Part shown: piece by piece, positions 46,068-54,637 of the stretch
Position numbering within the stretch: position 1 is the first letter of the stretch
Layout of the letters: the number at the start of each line of letters is the position of its first letter
Assembly (NCBI RefSeq): GCF_001437055.1
Contig: NZ_JQBW01000009.1
Span: 1,209 to 65,208, forward strand
DNA: 64,000 nucleotides
Direction: 5' to 3'
Origin: Limosilactobacillus secaliphilus
GTDB lineage: Bacteria; Bacillota; Bacilli; Lactobacillales; Lactobacillaceae
The notes under the pieces: model-generated
Told to the model about the DNA's origin: nothing
Seen by the model: only the letters and a program-made list of their open reading frames with translations
Database searches by the model: none
Made by a program: the position numbers and the translations under genes

Positions 46068-47240
46068 ATGGGTAAAACACATTCACTAAGAGCAAAAAGA
46101 TTCCGCAATATTGATCCTTGGATCGTGTTGCCATATGTTACTTTATGTATCATTGGTATCATCATGGTCTTTTCTGCGAGTGCTGCGGTGAATATGCAGA
46201 CCGGGGGATCCGCAAAGTCTTACTTGGTTAAGCAGACAATTTTCGTGATCTTGGGCTTGGCGGTCGCACGCTTTATGTCGGTCATTAACTTGAAGAAGCT
46301 GCGTAATCCATACTTTTTGGCAATCTTTGCTGGAATTCTGTTCGTCATGCTTGTCTTTGTCCGTGTTTTCGGAGCCAGTATCAACGGTGCCCGTGGCTGG
46401 ATTAGTTTAGGCGCATTCAGTATTCAACCGGCCGAAGTGGTGAAGCTGTTCCTCATTCTCTATTTGTCGAATCAGTTTGCCCACTATAATGCCGTCCCTG
46501 GGAGGTATGGCCTAAAGCAAGCTGCCTGGCCATTAGGTTTAACCGGTTTCCTCTTGATTGGAATTCTTATTCAACCTGATGTTGGTGGGGTAGCGATTAA
46601 CTTAACGATTGCAATGGTCCTCTTTTTGGGCTCGGAAATCGACTGGAAGACGGGTTCTTACGTCATCGTCTTAGGCGTGGGCGGTCTGATTCTCTTCCTG
46701 CCATCGTTAGCCCGCTTCTTGGCCACCCACCTGCATAACTACCAGGCCAACCGGTTTGTGGCTTATCTGGATCCGTTTGGAACGACGAGCGGTGTTGGTA
46801 ATCAATTGGTCAATTCTTACTATGCCATTTCCAACGGTGGTTTATTCGGTGTTGGCTTAGGGAACAGCGTCCAAAAAATGGGTTACTTGCCAGAACCAAA
46901 CACCGACTTCATCTTGGCTGTGATTTCAGAGGAACTCGGTTTCGTGATGGTGGCCGTGATTTTGGTATTGCTGTGCATCATAGTTTGTCGCTGTATCCGA
47001 CTAGGAATGCAGGCCGGCTCAATGTATCTGACCTTGATCTGCTACGGGGTGGCCACCTTTATTGCGGTTGAAACCTTCTTTAATGTGGGCGGTGTTTGCG
47101 GCCTGTTGCCAATCACTGGGGTGACCTTGCCATTCATTTCCTATGGTGGTTCCAGTATGATGATTTTGAGTGCGGCAATCGGGCTGGTTTTGAACGTTAG
47201 TCGCCGCTTGCGTGCTCGTGAGAAAGGAAGTATTCAATGA
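46068..47240 (+). CDS. ftsW: Septal peptidoglycan polymerase FtsW
   Basis: A SEDS-family glycosyltransferase that polymerises lipid II with its cognate class B PBP. 390 residues with about ten membrane helices, ASINGARGWISLGAFSIQPAEVVKL (catalytic-region signature), and the C-terminal GVTLPFISYGGSSM. FtsW is preferred over RodA because the gene sits before ylbG-rsmD-coaD. Possible -10 TATAAT at 46022-46027. It overlaps ylbG by 4 nt. Confidence 0.94.
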   Translation: MGKTHSLRAKRFRNIDPWIVLPYVTLCIIGIIMVFSASAAVNMQTGGSAKSYLVKQTIFVILGLAVARFMSVINLKKLRNPYFLAIFAGILFVMLVFVRVFGASINGARGWISLGAFSIQPAEVVKLFLILYLSNQFAHYNAVPGRYGLKQAAWPLGLTGFLLIGILIQPDVGGVAINLTIAMVLFLGSEIDWKTGSYVIVLGVGGLILFLPSLARFLATHLHNYQANRFVAYLDPFGTTSGVGNQLVNSYYAISNGGLFGVGLGNSVQKMGYLPEPNTDFILAVISEELGFVMVAVILVLLCIIVCRCIRLGMQAGSMYLTLICYGVATFIAVETFFNVGGVCGLLPITGVTLPFISYGGSSMMILSAAIGLVLNVSRRLRAREKGSIQ

Positions 47241-47527
47241 GTGATTTTACGATTACCAAACGCAGAGGACTGATTGTGTACTTTCGTCGTCGGCGGGTTG
47301 CTCGCGCAGTTGCTCACTATGGTCACCTGATCTACGTGTCGAAGCATGATCATTATCTGGTGCTATACGTTAATCAGGACGACGCAGATGAAATTCGGCA
47401 AAAGATTGCTGAGATGAAGGCAGTGAACAAGGTGATCGATTCTCACTTGCAGGACCTTGATCCAACGGTTAGTGATTTAGAGTCGACAGGAATCTATAAA
47501 AAACACGATGAGGATGAAAATAAATGA
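47237..47527 (+). CDS. ylbG: YlbG family protein (UPF0298/DUF2129)
   Basis: 96 residues, beginning with basic RRGLIVYFRRRRVARAVAHYGHLIYVSKHDHYLVLYVNQ, which is the YlbG signature; acidic tail. It overlaps ftsW and rsmD by 4 nt each (ATGA type), so translation is coupled. Function unknown. Confidence 0.93.
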   Translation: MSDFTITKRRGLIVYFRRRRVARAVAHYGHLIYVSKHDHYLVLYVNQDDADEIRQKIAEMKAVNKVIDSHLQDLDPTVSDLESTGIYKKHDEDENK

Positions 47528-48087
47528 GAGTTGTATCCGGTGATTTTAGGGGATTAAAGCTGTCGGCGGTCCCAGGAATGTCGACCCGGCCAACGACTGA
47601 CAAGGTCAAGGAAGCCTTATTCAACATGATCGGGCCATACTTTGAATCTGGGTCGGTGTTAGATCTCTACGGCGGCAGTGGCGGATTAGCCATTGAGAGC
47701 ATCTCCCGGGGAATGACCCACGCCGTCGTTGTCGATCGGGCTTTCCCAGCGATTAAAACCATTCGCCAAAACGTTGGCAAAACCCATCATGAAGATGCTT
47801 TTACAATTGTTAAGGCCGATGCACGACGAGCAATGAAGATTATGCAGTCCCACCGCGATTGTTTTGACCTAGTTTTCTTGGATCCGCCTTATGCCAAACA
47901 GCGTATTCAAGCGGATATGAATCAGTTGAGTCAACTAGGATTGCTGAAGAATGGCGCTACCATTGTTGCTGAAACCAATCAAGAAGCACAATTACCAGAT
48001 AAATGGCCAGGTTTCGCTTTACAAAAGCGGCAGGACTATGGCATTACTGTTATCAGAATCTATCGATATGACGGAGGTAAGGAATAA
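47524..48087 (+). CDS. rsmD: 16S rRNA (guanine966-N2)-methyltransferase RsmD
   Basis: Methylates G966 of 16S rRNA. 187 residues, with MRVVSGDFRGLKL start, RPTTDKVKEALFN, SAM-binding VLDLYGGSGGLAIES near 46 and the catalytic DPPY (LDPPYAKQ near 123). Shares its last base with the coaD start. Standard neighbour of coaD in Firmicutes. Confidence 0.96.
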   Translation: MRVVSGDFRGLKLSAVPGMSTRPTTDKVKEALFNMIGPYFESGSVLDLYGGSGGLAIESISRGMTHAVVVDRAFPAIKTIRQNVGKTHHEDAFTIVKADARRAMKIMQSHRDCFDLVFLDPPYAKQRIQADMNQLSQLGLLKNGATIVAETNQEAQLPDKWPGFALQKRQDYGITVIRIYRYDGGKE

Positions 48088-48605
48088 TGAAAGTCGCTTT
48101 ATTTCCAGGAAGTTTTGATCCACTGACGTTAGGTCACCTCGATTTGATCAAGCGGGGCAGTGCTTTGTTTGATCAACTAGCTGTTGCCGTGATGACTAAC
48201 AGCAGCAAGCACCCGCTTTTTAGCGTTGACGAACGGGTGGCACAGGTGAAGGAAGCCGCTCAAGGTTTAAGCAACGTCTCAGTCATCACTAGTCAAGGTC
48301 TGACCGTTGATTTAATGAACCAAATCGGTGCTGACTACCTGTTACGAGGTTTGCGTAATGGCCGTGATTTTGAATATGAAAAAGACATTGCGGCAATGAA
48401 CCAGTTCTTAGATGATCAGGTGGATACGGTATTCTTACTGGCCGATCCAAAGTATCAGCACTTGTCCAGCAGTCTGTTGAAGGAAGTTGCCATGTCGGGT
48501 GGCGACATTTCGGCTTACCTGCCGGCTAACATCAATGCTGACCTGCAGAAGAAGTTAGACGACCTGAAGTTAAGGCGGGTGACCCGGGACAATGAAGAAC
48601 AATGA
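48087..48605 (+). CDS. coaD: Phosphopantetheine adenylyltransferase
   Basis: Adenylylates 4'-phosphopantetheine to dephospho-CoA. 172 residues with the nucleotidyltransferase motif FPGSFDPLTLGHLDLIKRG (6-24), the RGLRNGRDFEYE loop and the later SSSLLKE. It is preceded by AGGTAAGG and overlaps the next gene by 14 nt. Confidence 0.97.
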   Translation: MKVALFPGSFDPLTLGHLDLIKRGSALFDQLAVAVMTNSSKHPLFSVDERVAQVKEAAQGLSNVSVITSQGLTVDLMNQIGADYLLRGLRNGRDFEYEKDIAAMNQFLDDQVDTVFLLADPKYQHLSSSLLKEVAMSGGDISAYLPANINADLQKKLDDLKLRRVTRDNEEQ

Positions 48606-49644
48606 TCAAAAAATTCTGCGACGAATCCTCATCGCAGTTTTGGTCGTTTTATTCCTGGGCTGGTTTATGTTCTGGCCCCTTAATAAATACATTGAGAGTC
48701 CTGGTGACGCCGATAATCTGAAAAGCTATGTGAAGATTCCTGGACATCCGGATAAACGAAAAGGCTGCTTCATGATCACCTCTGTTTATCTCCAGCAGGC
48801 CCGGCCGGCTTCTTATGTCTGGGCACTCGTGGCACCACACGCAACCATTGAGAATGCCGATGAGGTGACGGGCGGTCAAAATAGTAAGACCTATGAGAAA
48901 GTCCAGGACTTTTACATGAAGAGCGCCATCAATGAAGCGATTGCGACGGCCTTCAAAGCGGCTCACCAGCCTTATACGAAGAAGTACCTGGGAATCTACG
49001 TTCTGCAGGTCCAGGCCAATTCAAAGTTTAAGGGCGCAATTGAGACGGGTGATACGATCACCAAGGTCAACGGTCGTCATTTTGATACCGCTCATGGTTA
49101 TCAGAAATACATTGGCAAGCAAAAGGTCGGTACCCCGTTGACGGTGACTTACCTACACGATGGTAAAAGCAAGCAAGTGACGCGCAAGCTGGTTAAGTTA
49201 ACAACCCAACGTGCGGGAATTGGGATCCTCTTGACGGACAATACGAAAGTCCACACGAAGATTCCGGTCAAGGTCGATCCTGGTCAACTCGGTGGACCGT
49301 CTGGCGGCTTGATGTTCAGTCTGCAGATCTACCAGCAGATTACTGGTAAGGATTTGCGGCATGGCCAAAAGATTGCCGGTACTGGGACGATCAATCCGGA
49401 TGGCTCAGTTGGTGAAATCGGCGGCATTGATAAGAAGGTCATCACAGCAAAAAAAGCCGGTGCCCAAGTTTTCTTTGCCCCATACATCAAACCTACGAAA
49501 CTGGTATTGAAGTATGAAGAGGGCCACAAGACGAACTACCAAATGGCCCGCGATACGGCCAAAAAGTATGCGCCAAAAATGAAAGTAGTACCAGTGAAAA
49601 ACTTTGATGATGCAGTGCACTATTTACAGACACACAATAAATAA
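48592..49644 (+). CDS. SepM-like membrane serine protease (PDZ plus Lon S16 domain)
   Basis: 350 residues: one N-terminal membrane helix (about 9-28), a PDZ domain (about 130-200, GAIETGDTITKVNG) and a C-terminal Lon-type protease domain with catalytic serine in GGPSGGLMFS (about 240) and lysine in IDKKVITAKKAG. YlbL/SepM proteins cleave extracellular peptides; in streptococci SepM processes the competence-stimulating peptide. It lies directly before the comE genes but is separated by a terminator. Confidence 0.9.
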   Translation: MKNNDQKILRRILIAVLVVLFLGWFMFWPLNKYIESPGDADNLKSYVKIPGHPDKRKGCFMITSVYLQQARPASYVWALVAPHATIENADEVTGGQNSKTYEKVQDFYMKSAINEAIATAFKAAHQPYTKKYLGIYVLQVQANSKFKGAIETGDTITKVNGRHFDTAHGYQKYIGKQKVGTPLTVTYLHDGKSKQVTRKLVKLTTQRAGIGILLTDNTKVHTKIPVKVDPGQLGGPSGGLMFSLQIYQQITGKDLRHGQKIAGTGTINPDGSVGEIGGIDKKVITAKKAGAQVFFAPYIKPTKLVLKYEEGHKTNYQMARDTAKKYAPKMKVVPVKNFDDAVHYLQTHNK

Positions 49645-49649
49645 TTATT

Positions 49650-49687
49650 GATCTCTAGTTAATTGCTAGAGATCTTTTATTTTTTTA
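49650..49687 (+). terminator. Terminator between sepM-like gene and comEA
   Basis: Stem GATCTCTAG / CTAGAGATC with loop TTAATTG and T-rich tail. It separates the housekeeping ftsW-sepM unit from the competence genes. Confidence 0.9.
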
Positions 49688-49756
49688 GTGTAATTTCTAC
49701 CGATTGCCGTTCCTTAAACATGAGGGGGTAATTTGATGGAACGAGTCAAGGAATAC

Positions 49757-49776
49757 CTATTGATCTATTGATCTAT
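49757..49776 (+). repeat. 8-bp tandem duplication inside the 5' end of comEA
   Basis: CTATTGAT is present twice in a row plus a partial third unit CTAT. It lies in codons 8-14 of the expected comEA and shifts the frame so that translation from ATG 49736 meets TGA at 49769-49771. Removing one unit restores an open frame. Typical of slipped-strand replication. Confidence 0.88.
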
Positions 49777-50364
49777 CGGAAACAATGGATCTTAATCGTG
49801 ATTGGACTGGTCTTGTTGCTGGCATACGGTGGACATAGTCTGTTACAGAATCCGAAGCCGAATACACAACCCGTCCGCCAGCAAAAGGTTAGTCGGCAGT
49901 CTGCCAGACCATGCTCAGCCAAAATTTGCGTGGACGTTAAAGGAGCGGTTAGCCGGCCCGGCGTCTATTACCTCCCCAAGAGTTCGCGAGTGAAGGAGGC
50001 AGTCGATGCTGCTGGTGGTGCTAAACCCGAAGCCGATATGAAGCGAGTGAACCTTGCCAAACAGCTGCAAGATTCGCAGGTCGTGTACATTCCGACTCCT
50101 GGTGAGCAACTGCCAGCGGGAACGGGTGGTGGAGCAATGACCACCGGCAGTAATGGGAGTGACAGTAGCAAAGAGAAAATCAACCTGAATTCTGCTAGTA
50201 AAGCCGACTTGCAGAAGATCGATGGGGTTGGCGATAAGAAAGCCGATAAGATCATTGAATATCGTCAGCAGCATGGGCAATTCAAATCGGTCGATGAATT
50301 AAAAAATATCAGTGGCTTTGGCGAAAAGACCGTCGCTAAAATGAAAGACCAGTTGGCAGTTTAA
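49768..50364 (+). CDS. comEA: Competence DNA receptor ComEA (5' end frameshifted)
   Basis: A membrane-anchored receptor that binds double-stranded DNA for uptake. Membrane helix about 6-22, an SLBB domain (VDVKGAVSRPGVYYL to about 115) and two C-terminal helix-hairpin-helix motifs (INLNSASKADLQKIDGVGDKKADKII). The expected start, ATG 49736 after GAGGGGG, runs into TGA after 11 codons because of the 8-bp duplication. The remaining frame begins at TTG 49768, which overlaps that TGA (TTGA), so reinitiation could rescue expression. It could be annotated as a pseudogene. Confidence 0.8.
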   Translation: MIYRKQWILIVIGLVLLLAYGGHSLLQNPKPNTQPVRQQKVSRQSARPCSAKICVDVKGAVSRPGVYYLPKSSRVKEAVDAAGGAKPEADMKRVNLAKQLQDSQVVYIPTPGEQLPAGTGGGAMTTGSNGSDSSKEKINLNSASKADLQKIDGVGDKKADKIIEYRQQHGQFKSVDELKNISGFGEKTVAKMKDQLAV

Positions 50365-50385
50365 CCTGATGAGAAAGCCTTTTTT

Positions 50386-50394
50386 TGCTATACT
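50386..50394 (+). promoter_or_regulatory. Possible comEB promoter (extended -10)
   Basis: TGCTATACT lies 31 bp upstream of the comEB start and after the comEA stop; the -35 is poor. No streptococcal-type cin-box (TACGAATA) is visible around the comE genes. Confidence 0.35.
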
Positions 50395-50424
50395 TGAAAT
50401 GTTTAGTAAAGGGGGGTTGTGATA

Positions 50425-50913
50425 TTGACTAAGAAGAGAATCGACTGGGACCAGTACTTCATGGTTCAAGCAGGATTGGTTGCTTCCCGTGGCACCTGCA
50501 AGCGATTATCGGTCGGAGCTATTTTGGTCCGTGATAAGCGGATCATCGGCAGCGGCTATAATGGTGCCGTTTCTGGCGATGACCACTGCATCGACGTTGG
50601 CTGTTACATGCGTGATGGCCACTGTGTACGCACTATCCATGCGGAAATGAATGCCTTGTTACAGTGTGCCAAATTTGGGACGCCGACAGATGGAGCGGTC
50701 CTATATGTCACTGATTTTCCATGCTTGCAATGTACGAAGAGTTTATTACAAGCGGGAATCAAGCAGATCAATTACTTACGGAACTATCACAACGATGAGT
50801 ACGCAATGAAACTCATCAAATTGAAACAGGTTAAACTCAAGCAGATTCGCCTTGATCCAAATATTTTAGACGAGGTTAATCTGGATCAATACATTCATCC
50901 AGATAAACACTAG
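50425..50913 (+). CDS. comEB: ComEB / dCMP deaminase family protein
   Basis: A zinc-dependent deaminase that converts dCMP to dUMP; second gene of the comE operon though not needed for DNA uptake in Bacillus. 162 residues with HAEMNALLQC (zinc His and catalytic Glu) and PCLQCTKSL (two zinc Cys), plus the N-terminal CKRLSVGAILVRD. The start is TTG, 8 nt after the GGGGGG site; GTG 50419 overlaps it. Confidence 0.93.
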   Translation: MTKKRIDWDQYFMVQAGLVASRGTCKRLSVGAILVRDKRIIGSGYNGAVSGDDHCIDVGCYMRDGHCVRTIHAEMNALLQCAKFGTPTDGAVLYVTDFPCLQCTKSLLQAGIKQINYLRNYHNDEYAMKLIKLKQVKLKQIRLDPNILDEVNLDQYIHPDKH

Positions 50914-50936
50914 TCATCAATCCACAGCTGCTCTTA

Positions 50937-53174
50937 GTGACGTTTAGCGTAGCGCTCTGGTCAACTACGCTCTTAAATCACCAGTGGTGGCTACTGATAT
51001 TTTTGGCCTACTTGTTGTTACGGATAGTGACCTTAAGAAATCGGCGGACAATCATCCTCTTAGCTATATTGTTGCTGATGGTCACTGCTCGTTGCATCGT
51101 GCAGACTCAACTGCAAAAAAGATTGACACCGCAACAAGCAGTGAGAAGCCACTTTTGTGTTGACGTGCCGGCGGATGCTTGGCGGCTAAACGGGAATCAT
51201 GCTCAAGCCGTGGGCAAACTGGCTGGTCATAAAGTCTTAGTGCAAGTGCGTTTGAAGAAGCGCTCGCAGAAACGACAGCTGTTGACCGCCGTTCGCCCAC
51301 AAAAAGTTGCTATTGATGGTGAACTAAGCCCTATTCCAGTAGCGACCAATCGTTATGAGTTTGATGCTCACCGTTATTACGCACAGAAGGGGATTTTTCA
51401 AGAGATCCGTGGCCAGGTTTTAGGCGGCCGTCTGCAAACTGTCCGGACCCCATTGCAACGAATTCATGAGTTGCGGGCAAAAATGGCTATCTATTTTCGG
51501 TCCTTGCCTAGTCCACTCGGATCATATGCTTGTCGTTTGTTTTTAGGGCAGAATGATCCGCAACTACAATCCACACTGAAATTTGCCAGCACCCTGGGAG
51601 TGATCCATTTATTTTGCATTTCGGGGATGCATGTATTAGTGTTACTGGCAATTTTGCGTCATCTATTAGTTCACTTGCATGTGACGCGTGAGGATCGTCA
51701 ATGGCTGGAAATCGTGATCTTACCGTTGGCCTTAATTATCGGTGGGGCAGGTAACGGGCTGAGTCGGGCGATCATTATGAATGAACTGCAGTTGCTGGTC
51801 CAAAAGTTAATGGCCCGGCGAACACGAGATTGTTGGTCGCTGGGCTTATTGATCCACTTATTCATTCAGCCGGGCCTATTGATCACGGTCGGTGGCCAAT
51901 TAACATACCTCTTATCGTTTGCCCTAAGAGAGATCAAGTATCGTGATGACTGGCGGCGAGCACTGGCCATTAACTGCATTTCTTTGCCCGCAATTTTGTC
52001 ATCGTTTTACCAAGTTCACTTACTGAGCTTGCTGGCCAATATCCTGATCGTCCCACTGTTTTCGGTGTTGATCCTGCCTGGCTTATTAATTAGTACGGTC
52101 ATTTTTCCGGTCTTTCCGGCGCTAGTGCAGCTCTTCAACTCTTTTTTGCACTTCTTTGATGGCTTTTTAGGTTGGCTGGCTAGTTTGCCAGGAATGATCA
52201 CTTTTGGCCGACTGCCAGCGGGAACGGCAATCGTCTTAACAGTCTTATCGTTAATCTTGTTTAATCAAAGAACTTTGGATCGGCGTTTGATCTATCTAAT
52301 GGTGACGATCTACGCGTTGAGCTTCTTAGCGATTCATCTACCATTGACAGGTGAGGTCACTTTTGTCGATATTGGTCAAGGCGATTGTGCAATCATCAGA
52401 ACACCCTTGAACCATCAAGTGGTGATGGTTGATACTGGTGGTCAATTGCACTTCAAGCAGCCAGCCTGGACGAAGGGTGTAATCACTGCTTCGCGAGCAG
52501 AAAGAACCAGCATCAATTATCTGAAAAGTCGAGGCATCAGCAGGATTGATGCACTTTGCCTTAGTCATCACGACACTGACCATATTGGCTTCATGACGGA
52601 TGTAATTAGAGAATTCAAAGTGACTTGTGTTTATGTGCCCAAGGGAATGGAGAAACAACGACGGTTTGTGCGACGCTTGCCATCTCAGCAGGCGGTGCAA
52701 GGAATCGTTGCCGGACAACGCTTACCCGCGCATTTAATAACTCTTCATCCTTTGCATGCTGGCCATGGAAACAATGAAGATTCTGAAGTTTTGTGGGGCA
52801 AATATGGGCCGCAGTGCTTCATCTTTATGGGTGACTTAGATCGGGCAGGTGAACGGCGGGTAATGAAACATTATCCGCAATTACGAGTCGATGTCATCAA
52901 ACTAGGCCACCATGGAAGTCATACGGCAAGTGATCCGCGTTTTTTGCAGCATTTAGCGCCATCATTGGCCATTATTTCTGCGGGCCGTCGCAATCGGTAT
53001 GGTCATCCTCATCAAGTAACCTTGAATAATTTAAAGCGGCTGCAAATACCATACTTATCGACCCAGCGATCTGGGATGATTACATATACTTACCTGGAAA
53101 ATTTCTGCCATTGGCGCACGCAATTAGTAGGAGATGAACTTGAATGGATGCAAACACCCTCAAAAAGCAATTAA
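50937..53174 (+). CDS. comEC: DNA internalisation channel ComEC/Rec2
   Basis: A polytopic channel that brings single-stranded DNA into the cell. 745 residues: N-terminal helices and OB-like part, competence core with FCISGMHVLVLL near 227 and GNGLSRAIIMNE, then a C-terminal metallo-beta-lactamase domain with LSHHDTDHIGF and KLGHHGSHTASD. Near full family length. The only canonical start is GTG 50937, with no ribosome binding site; the frame stays open and hydrophobic upstream to 50907. Overlaps holA by 31 bp. Confidence 0.92.
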   Translation: MTFSVALWSTTLLNHQWWLLIFLAYLLLRIVTLRNRRTIILLAILLLMVTARCIVQTQLQKRLTPQQAVRSHFCVDVPADAWRLNGNHAQAVGKLAGHKVLVQVRLKKRSQKRQLLTAVRPQKVAIDGELSPIPVATNRYEFDAHRYYAQKGIFQEIRGQVLGGRLQTVRTPLQRIHELRAKMAIYFRSLPSPLGSYACRLFLGQNDPQLQSTLKFASTLGVIHLFCISGMHVLVLLAILRHLLVHLHVTREDRQWLEIVILPLALIIGGAGNGLSRAIIMNELQLLVQKLMARRTRDCWSLGLLIHLFIQPGLLITVGGQLTYLLSFALREIKYRDDWRRALAINCISLPAILSSFYQVHLLSLLANILIVPLFSVLILPGLLISTVIFPVFPALVQLFNSFLHFFDGFLGWLASLPGMITFGRLPAGTAIVLTVLSLILFNQRTLDRRLIYLMVTIYALSFLAIHLPLTGEVTFVDIGQGDCAIIRTPLNHQVVMVDTGGQLHFKQPAWTKGVITASRAERTSINYLKSRGISRIDALCLSHHDTDHIGFMTDVIREFKVTCVYVPKGMEKQRRFVRRLPSQQAVQGIVAGQRLPAHLITLHPLHAGHGNNEDSEVLWGKYGPQCFIFMGDLDRAGERRVMKHYPQLRVDVIKLGHHGSHTASDPRFLQHLAPSLAIISAGRRNRYGHPHQVTLNNLKRLQIPYLSTQRSGMITYTYLENFCHWRTQLVGDELEWMQTPSKSN

Positions 53175-54172
53175 AACAGGCTCCACCGGCCCCGATCTAC
53201 CTAGTTTTAGGTACACAGACGGTGATCCAAGATGAAGTCAAGGAAGCCTTTATGGCGTTAATTCCCAAAGAAGAACGCGTCATGAACGTGGGCAGTTATG
53301 ATCTGGAAGAGGAGAGCCTATCCGCTGCTTTGGATGACGCAATGTCGGCGCCCTTTTTCGGTGAACGTCGGTTGGTCATCATGAACAAGCCCGCTTTTTT
53401 GACTAGTAGTGCCAAAAAGGCGCGTGTAAAGCAGAACCCAGATTTATTGAAGCAATACTTGAATCACCCACAACGGTCGACGGTCTTGGTCTTAATGGCT
53501 CCTTATGAAAAGTTGGACGGTCGCAAAGGCGTTGTTCGTCTCCTTAAGAAGCAGGCAGTTTTAGTTGATACAGCACCTCTAAAAGAGCCACAAGCCCGTC
53601 AATTGATCGAACAGCAGGCGCGTGACGATGGCTATCAATTCATGGCTGGTGCAATGGATGAACTGGTTCAGCGAACAAATGCCGATTACAGTTTAATGAA
53701 GGCCAACCTCACCAAATTGGAGCTGCTTTGCATCGACGATCATCAGATCAAGAAGGAGGCAGTTGCCGGTCTAGTTCCACAGACCCTGGACAACAACATC
53801 TTTGACTTAGTTTCGGCAGTCTTGAAGCGGCAGCAGGATCAAGCCTTGAGCCTCTACCGCCAACTCTTAGATGGTGAACACCAGCCCCTGCAGATTAACG
53901 CAGTGCTGGTTAGTCAATTTCGCTTGCTGCTGCAGTTGAAGATTCTGAGTGGCCGGGGGTTGTCGCAGGGAACCTTGGCCAAGAAGCTGAATGTTCATCC
54001 GTATCGGGTGAAACTGGGGCTACAAACGGTTCGCCGCTTTTCCTTATTGGATTTAATCAATGCCTACTTAGGCTTGATTAAGACCGAGCGTGCCTTGAAG
54101 GGTAGCAGCAGGTCGCCGGAATTACTGTTTCAATTGTTTATGTTGCAATATCAACAGAAAATGAATGCATAA
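53144..54172 (+). CDS. holA: DNA polymerase III delta subunit
   Basis: The clamp-loader subunit that opens the beta clamp. 342 residues with the degenerate AAA fold: PAPIYLVLGTQTVIQDEVKEAF, YDLEEESLSAALDDAMSAPFFGERRLVI, and the C-terminal NVHPYRVKLGLQTVRRFS collar domain. It starts inside the 3' end of comEC after AGGAGATG, the usual Firmicute arrangement, so essential holA may depend partly on comE transcription. Confidence 0.95.
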   Translation: MDANTLKKQLKQAPPAPIYLVLGTQTVIQDEVKEAFMALIPKEERVMNVGSYDLEEESLSAALDDAMSAPFFGERRLVIMNKPAFLTSSAKKARVKQNPDLLKQYLNHPQRSTVLVLMAPYEKLDGRKGVVRLLKKQAVLVDTAPLKEPQARQLIEQQARDDGYQFMAGAMDELVQRTNADYSLMKANLTKLELLCIDDHQIKKEAVAGLVPQTLDNNIFDLVSAVLKRQQDQALSLYRQLLDGEHQPLQINAVLVSQFRLLLQLKILSGRGLSQGTLAKKLNVHPYRVKLGLQTVRRFSLLDLINAYLGLIKTERALKGSSRSPELLFQLFMLQYQQKMNA

Positions 54173-54206
54173 AAAAAGCAAGCATCGATTTGATGCTTGC
54201 TTTTTT
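54171..54206. terminator. Bidirectional terminator between holA and rpsT
   Basis: Stem GCAAGCATC / GATGCTTGC with flanking A-run and T-run; serves both convergent genes. Confidence 0.93.
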
Positions 54207-54223
54207 CAATATTGTTTTGCTAA

Positions 54224-54478
54224 TTACTTAGCGTAACGAGCTGACAGACGTGACTTGTCACGAGCAGCCTTGTTGGCTTTGATCAAGCCCTTGGAGTGAG
54301 CGCGGTCAATTGCTGACAAAGCAGCCTTGTACAGGTCATCGACATTGTCAGCACCGGCTAACTTAGCTTTATTGAACTTCTTGATAGCAGTCCGCATAGC
54401 ACTCATTTGTGAAGCGTTACGTGCTTCAGCCTTTTCGCTAGTGCGAACACGTTCAATAGCTGATTTAATGATTGGCAT
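54224..54478 (-). CDS. rpsT: 30S ribosomal protein S20
   Basis: Binds the 5' and 3' domains of 16S rRNA early in 30S assembly. 84 residues, helical and basic, with [35 protein letters not shown] and the C-terminal [18 protein letters not shown]. The ATG follows GGAGGTG. Single gene with its own strong promoter and a 5' hairpin adjoining the ribosome binding site. Confidence 0.98.
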   Translation of the reverse strand: MPIIKSAIERVRTSEKAEARNASQMSAMRTAIKKFNKAKLAGADNVDDLYKAALSAIDRAHSKGLIKANKAARDKSRLSARYAK

Positions 54479-54490
54479 CGATTTTCACCT

Positions 54491-54510
54491 CCGTACCATT
54501 TGGTATCGGT
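54491..54510 (-). promoter_or_regulatory. Hairpin adjoining the rpsT ribosome binding site
   Basis: On the minus strand CCGATACCA AA TGGTACGG forms a stem (with one bulged A) whose last bases merge with the GGAGG site. It may influence translation, perhaps autogenously. No homology is claimed. Confidence 0.4.
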
Positions 54511-54534
54511 TGACCAGAATTTTCAACATTTGTC

Positions 54535-54563
54535 ATTATACAGAATCCCAGTTCTCAATGCAA
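54535..54563 (-). promoter_or_regulatory. rpsT promoter
   Basis: On the minus strand TTGCAT (54558-54563) and TATAAT (54535-54540) are separated by exactly 17 bp: a near-consensus sigma-A promoter. Confidence 0.85.
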
Positions 54564-54602
54564 TAGGAAGCAGGGGAAGCAGACTAAAAAAGCCGGTAAA
54601 AC

Positions 54603-54631
54603 TTGCAATTAAGCAGAATTTTCGTTATATT
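54603..54631 (+). promoter_or_regulatory. rpsO promoter
   Basis: TTGCAA (54603-54608) and TATATT (54626-54631) are separated by 17 bp. The transcript would have a leader of about 90 nt. Confidence 0.75.
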
Positions 54632-54637
54632 AACAAA

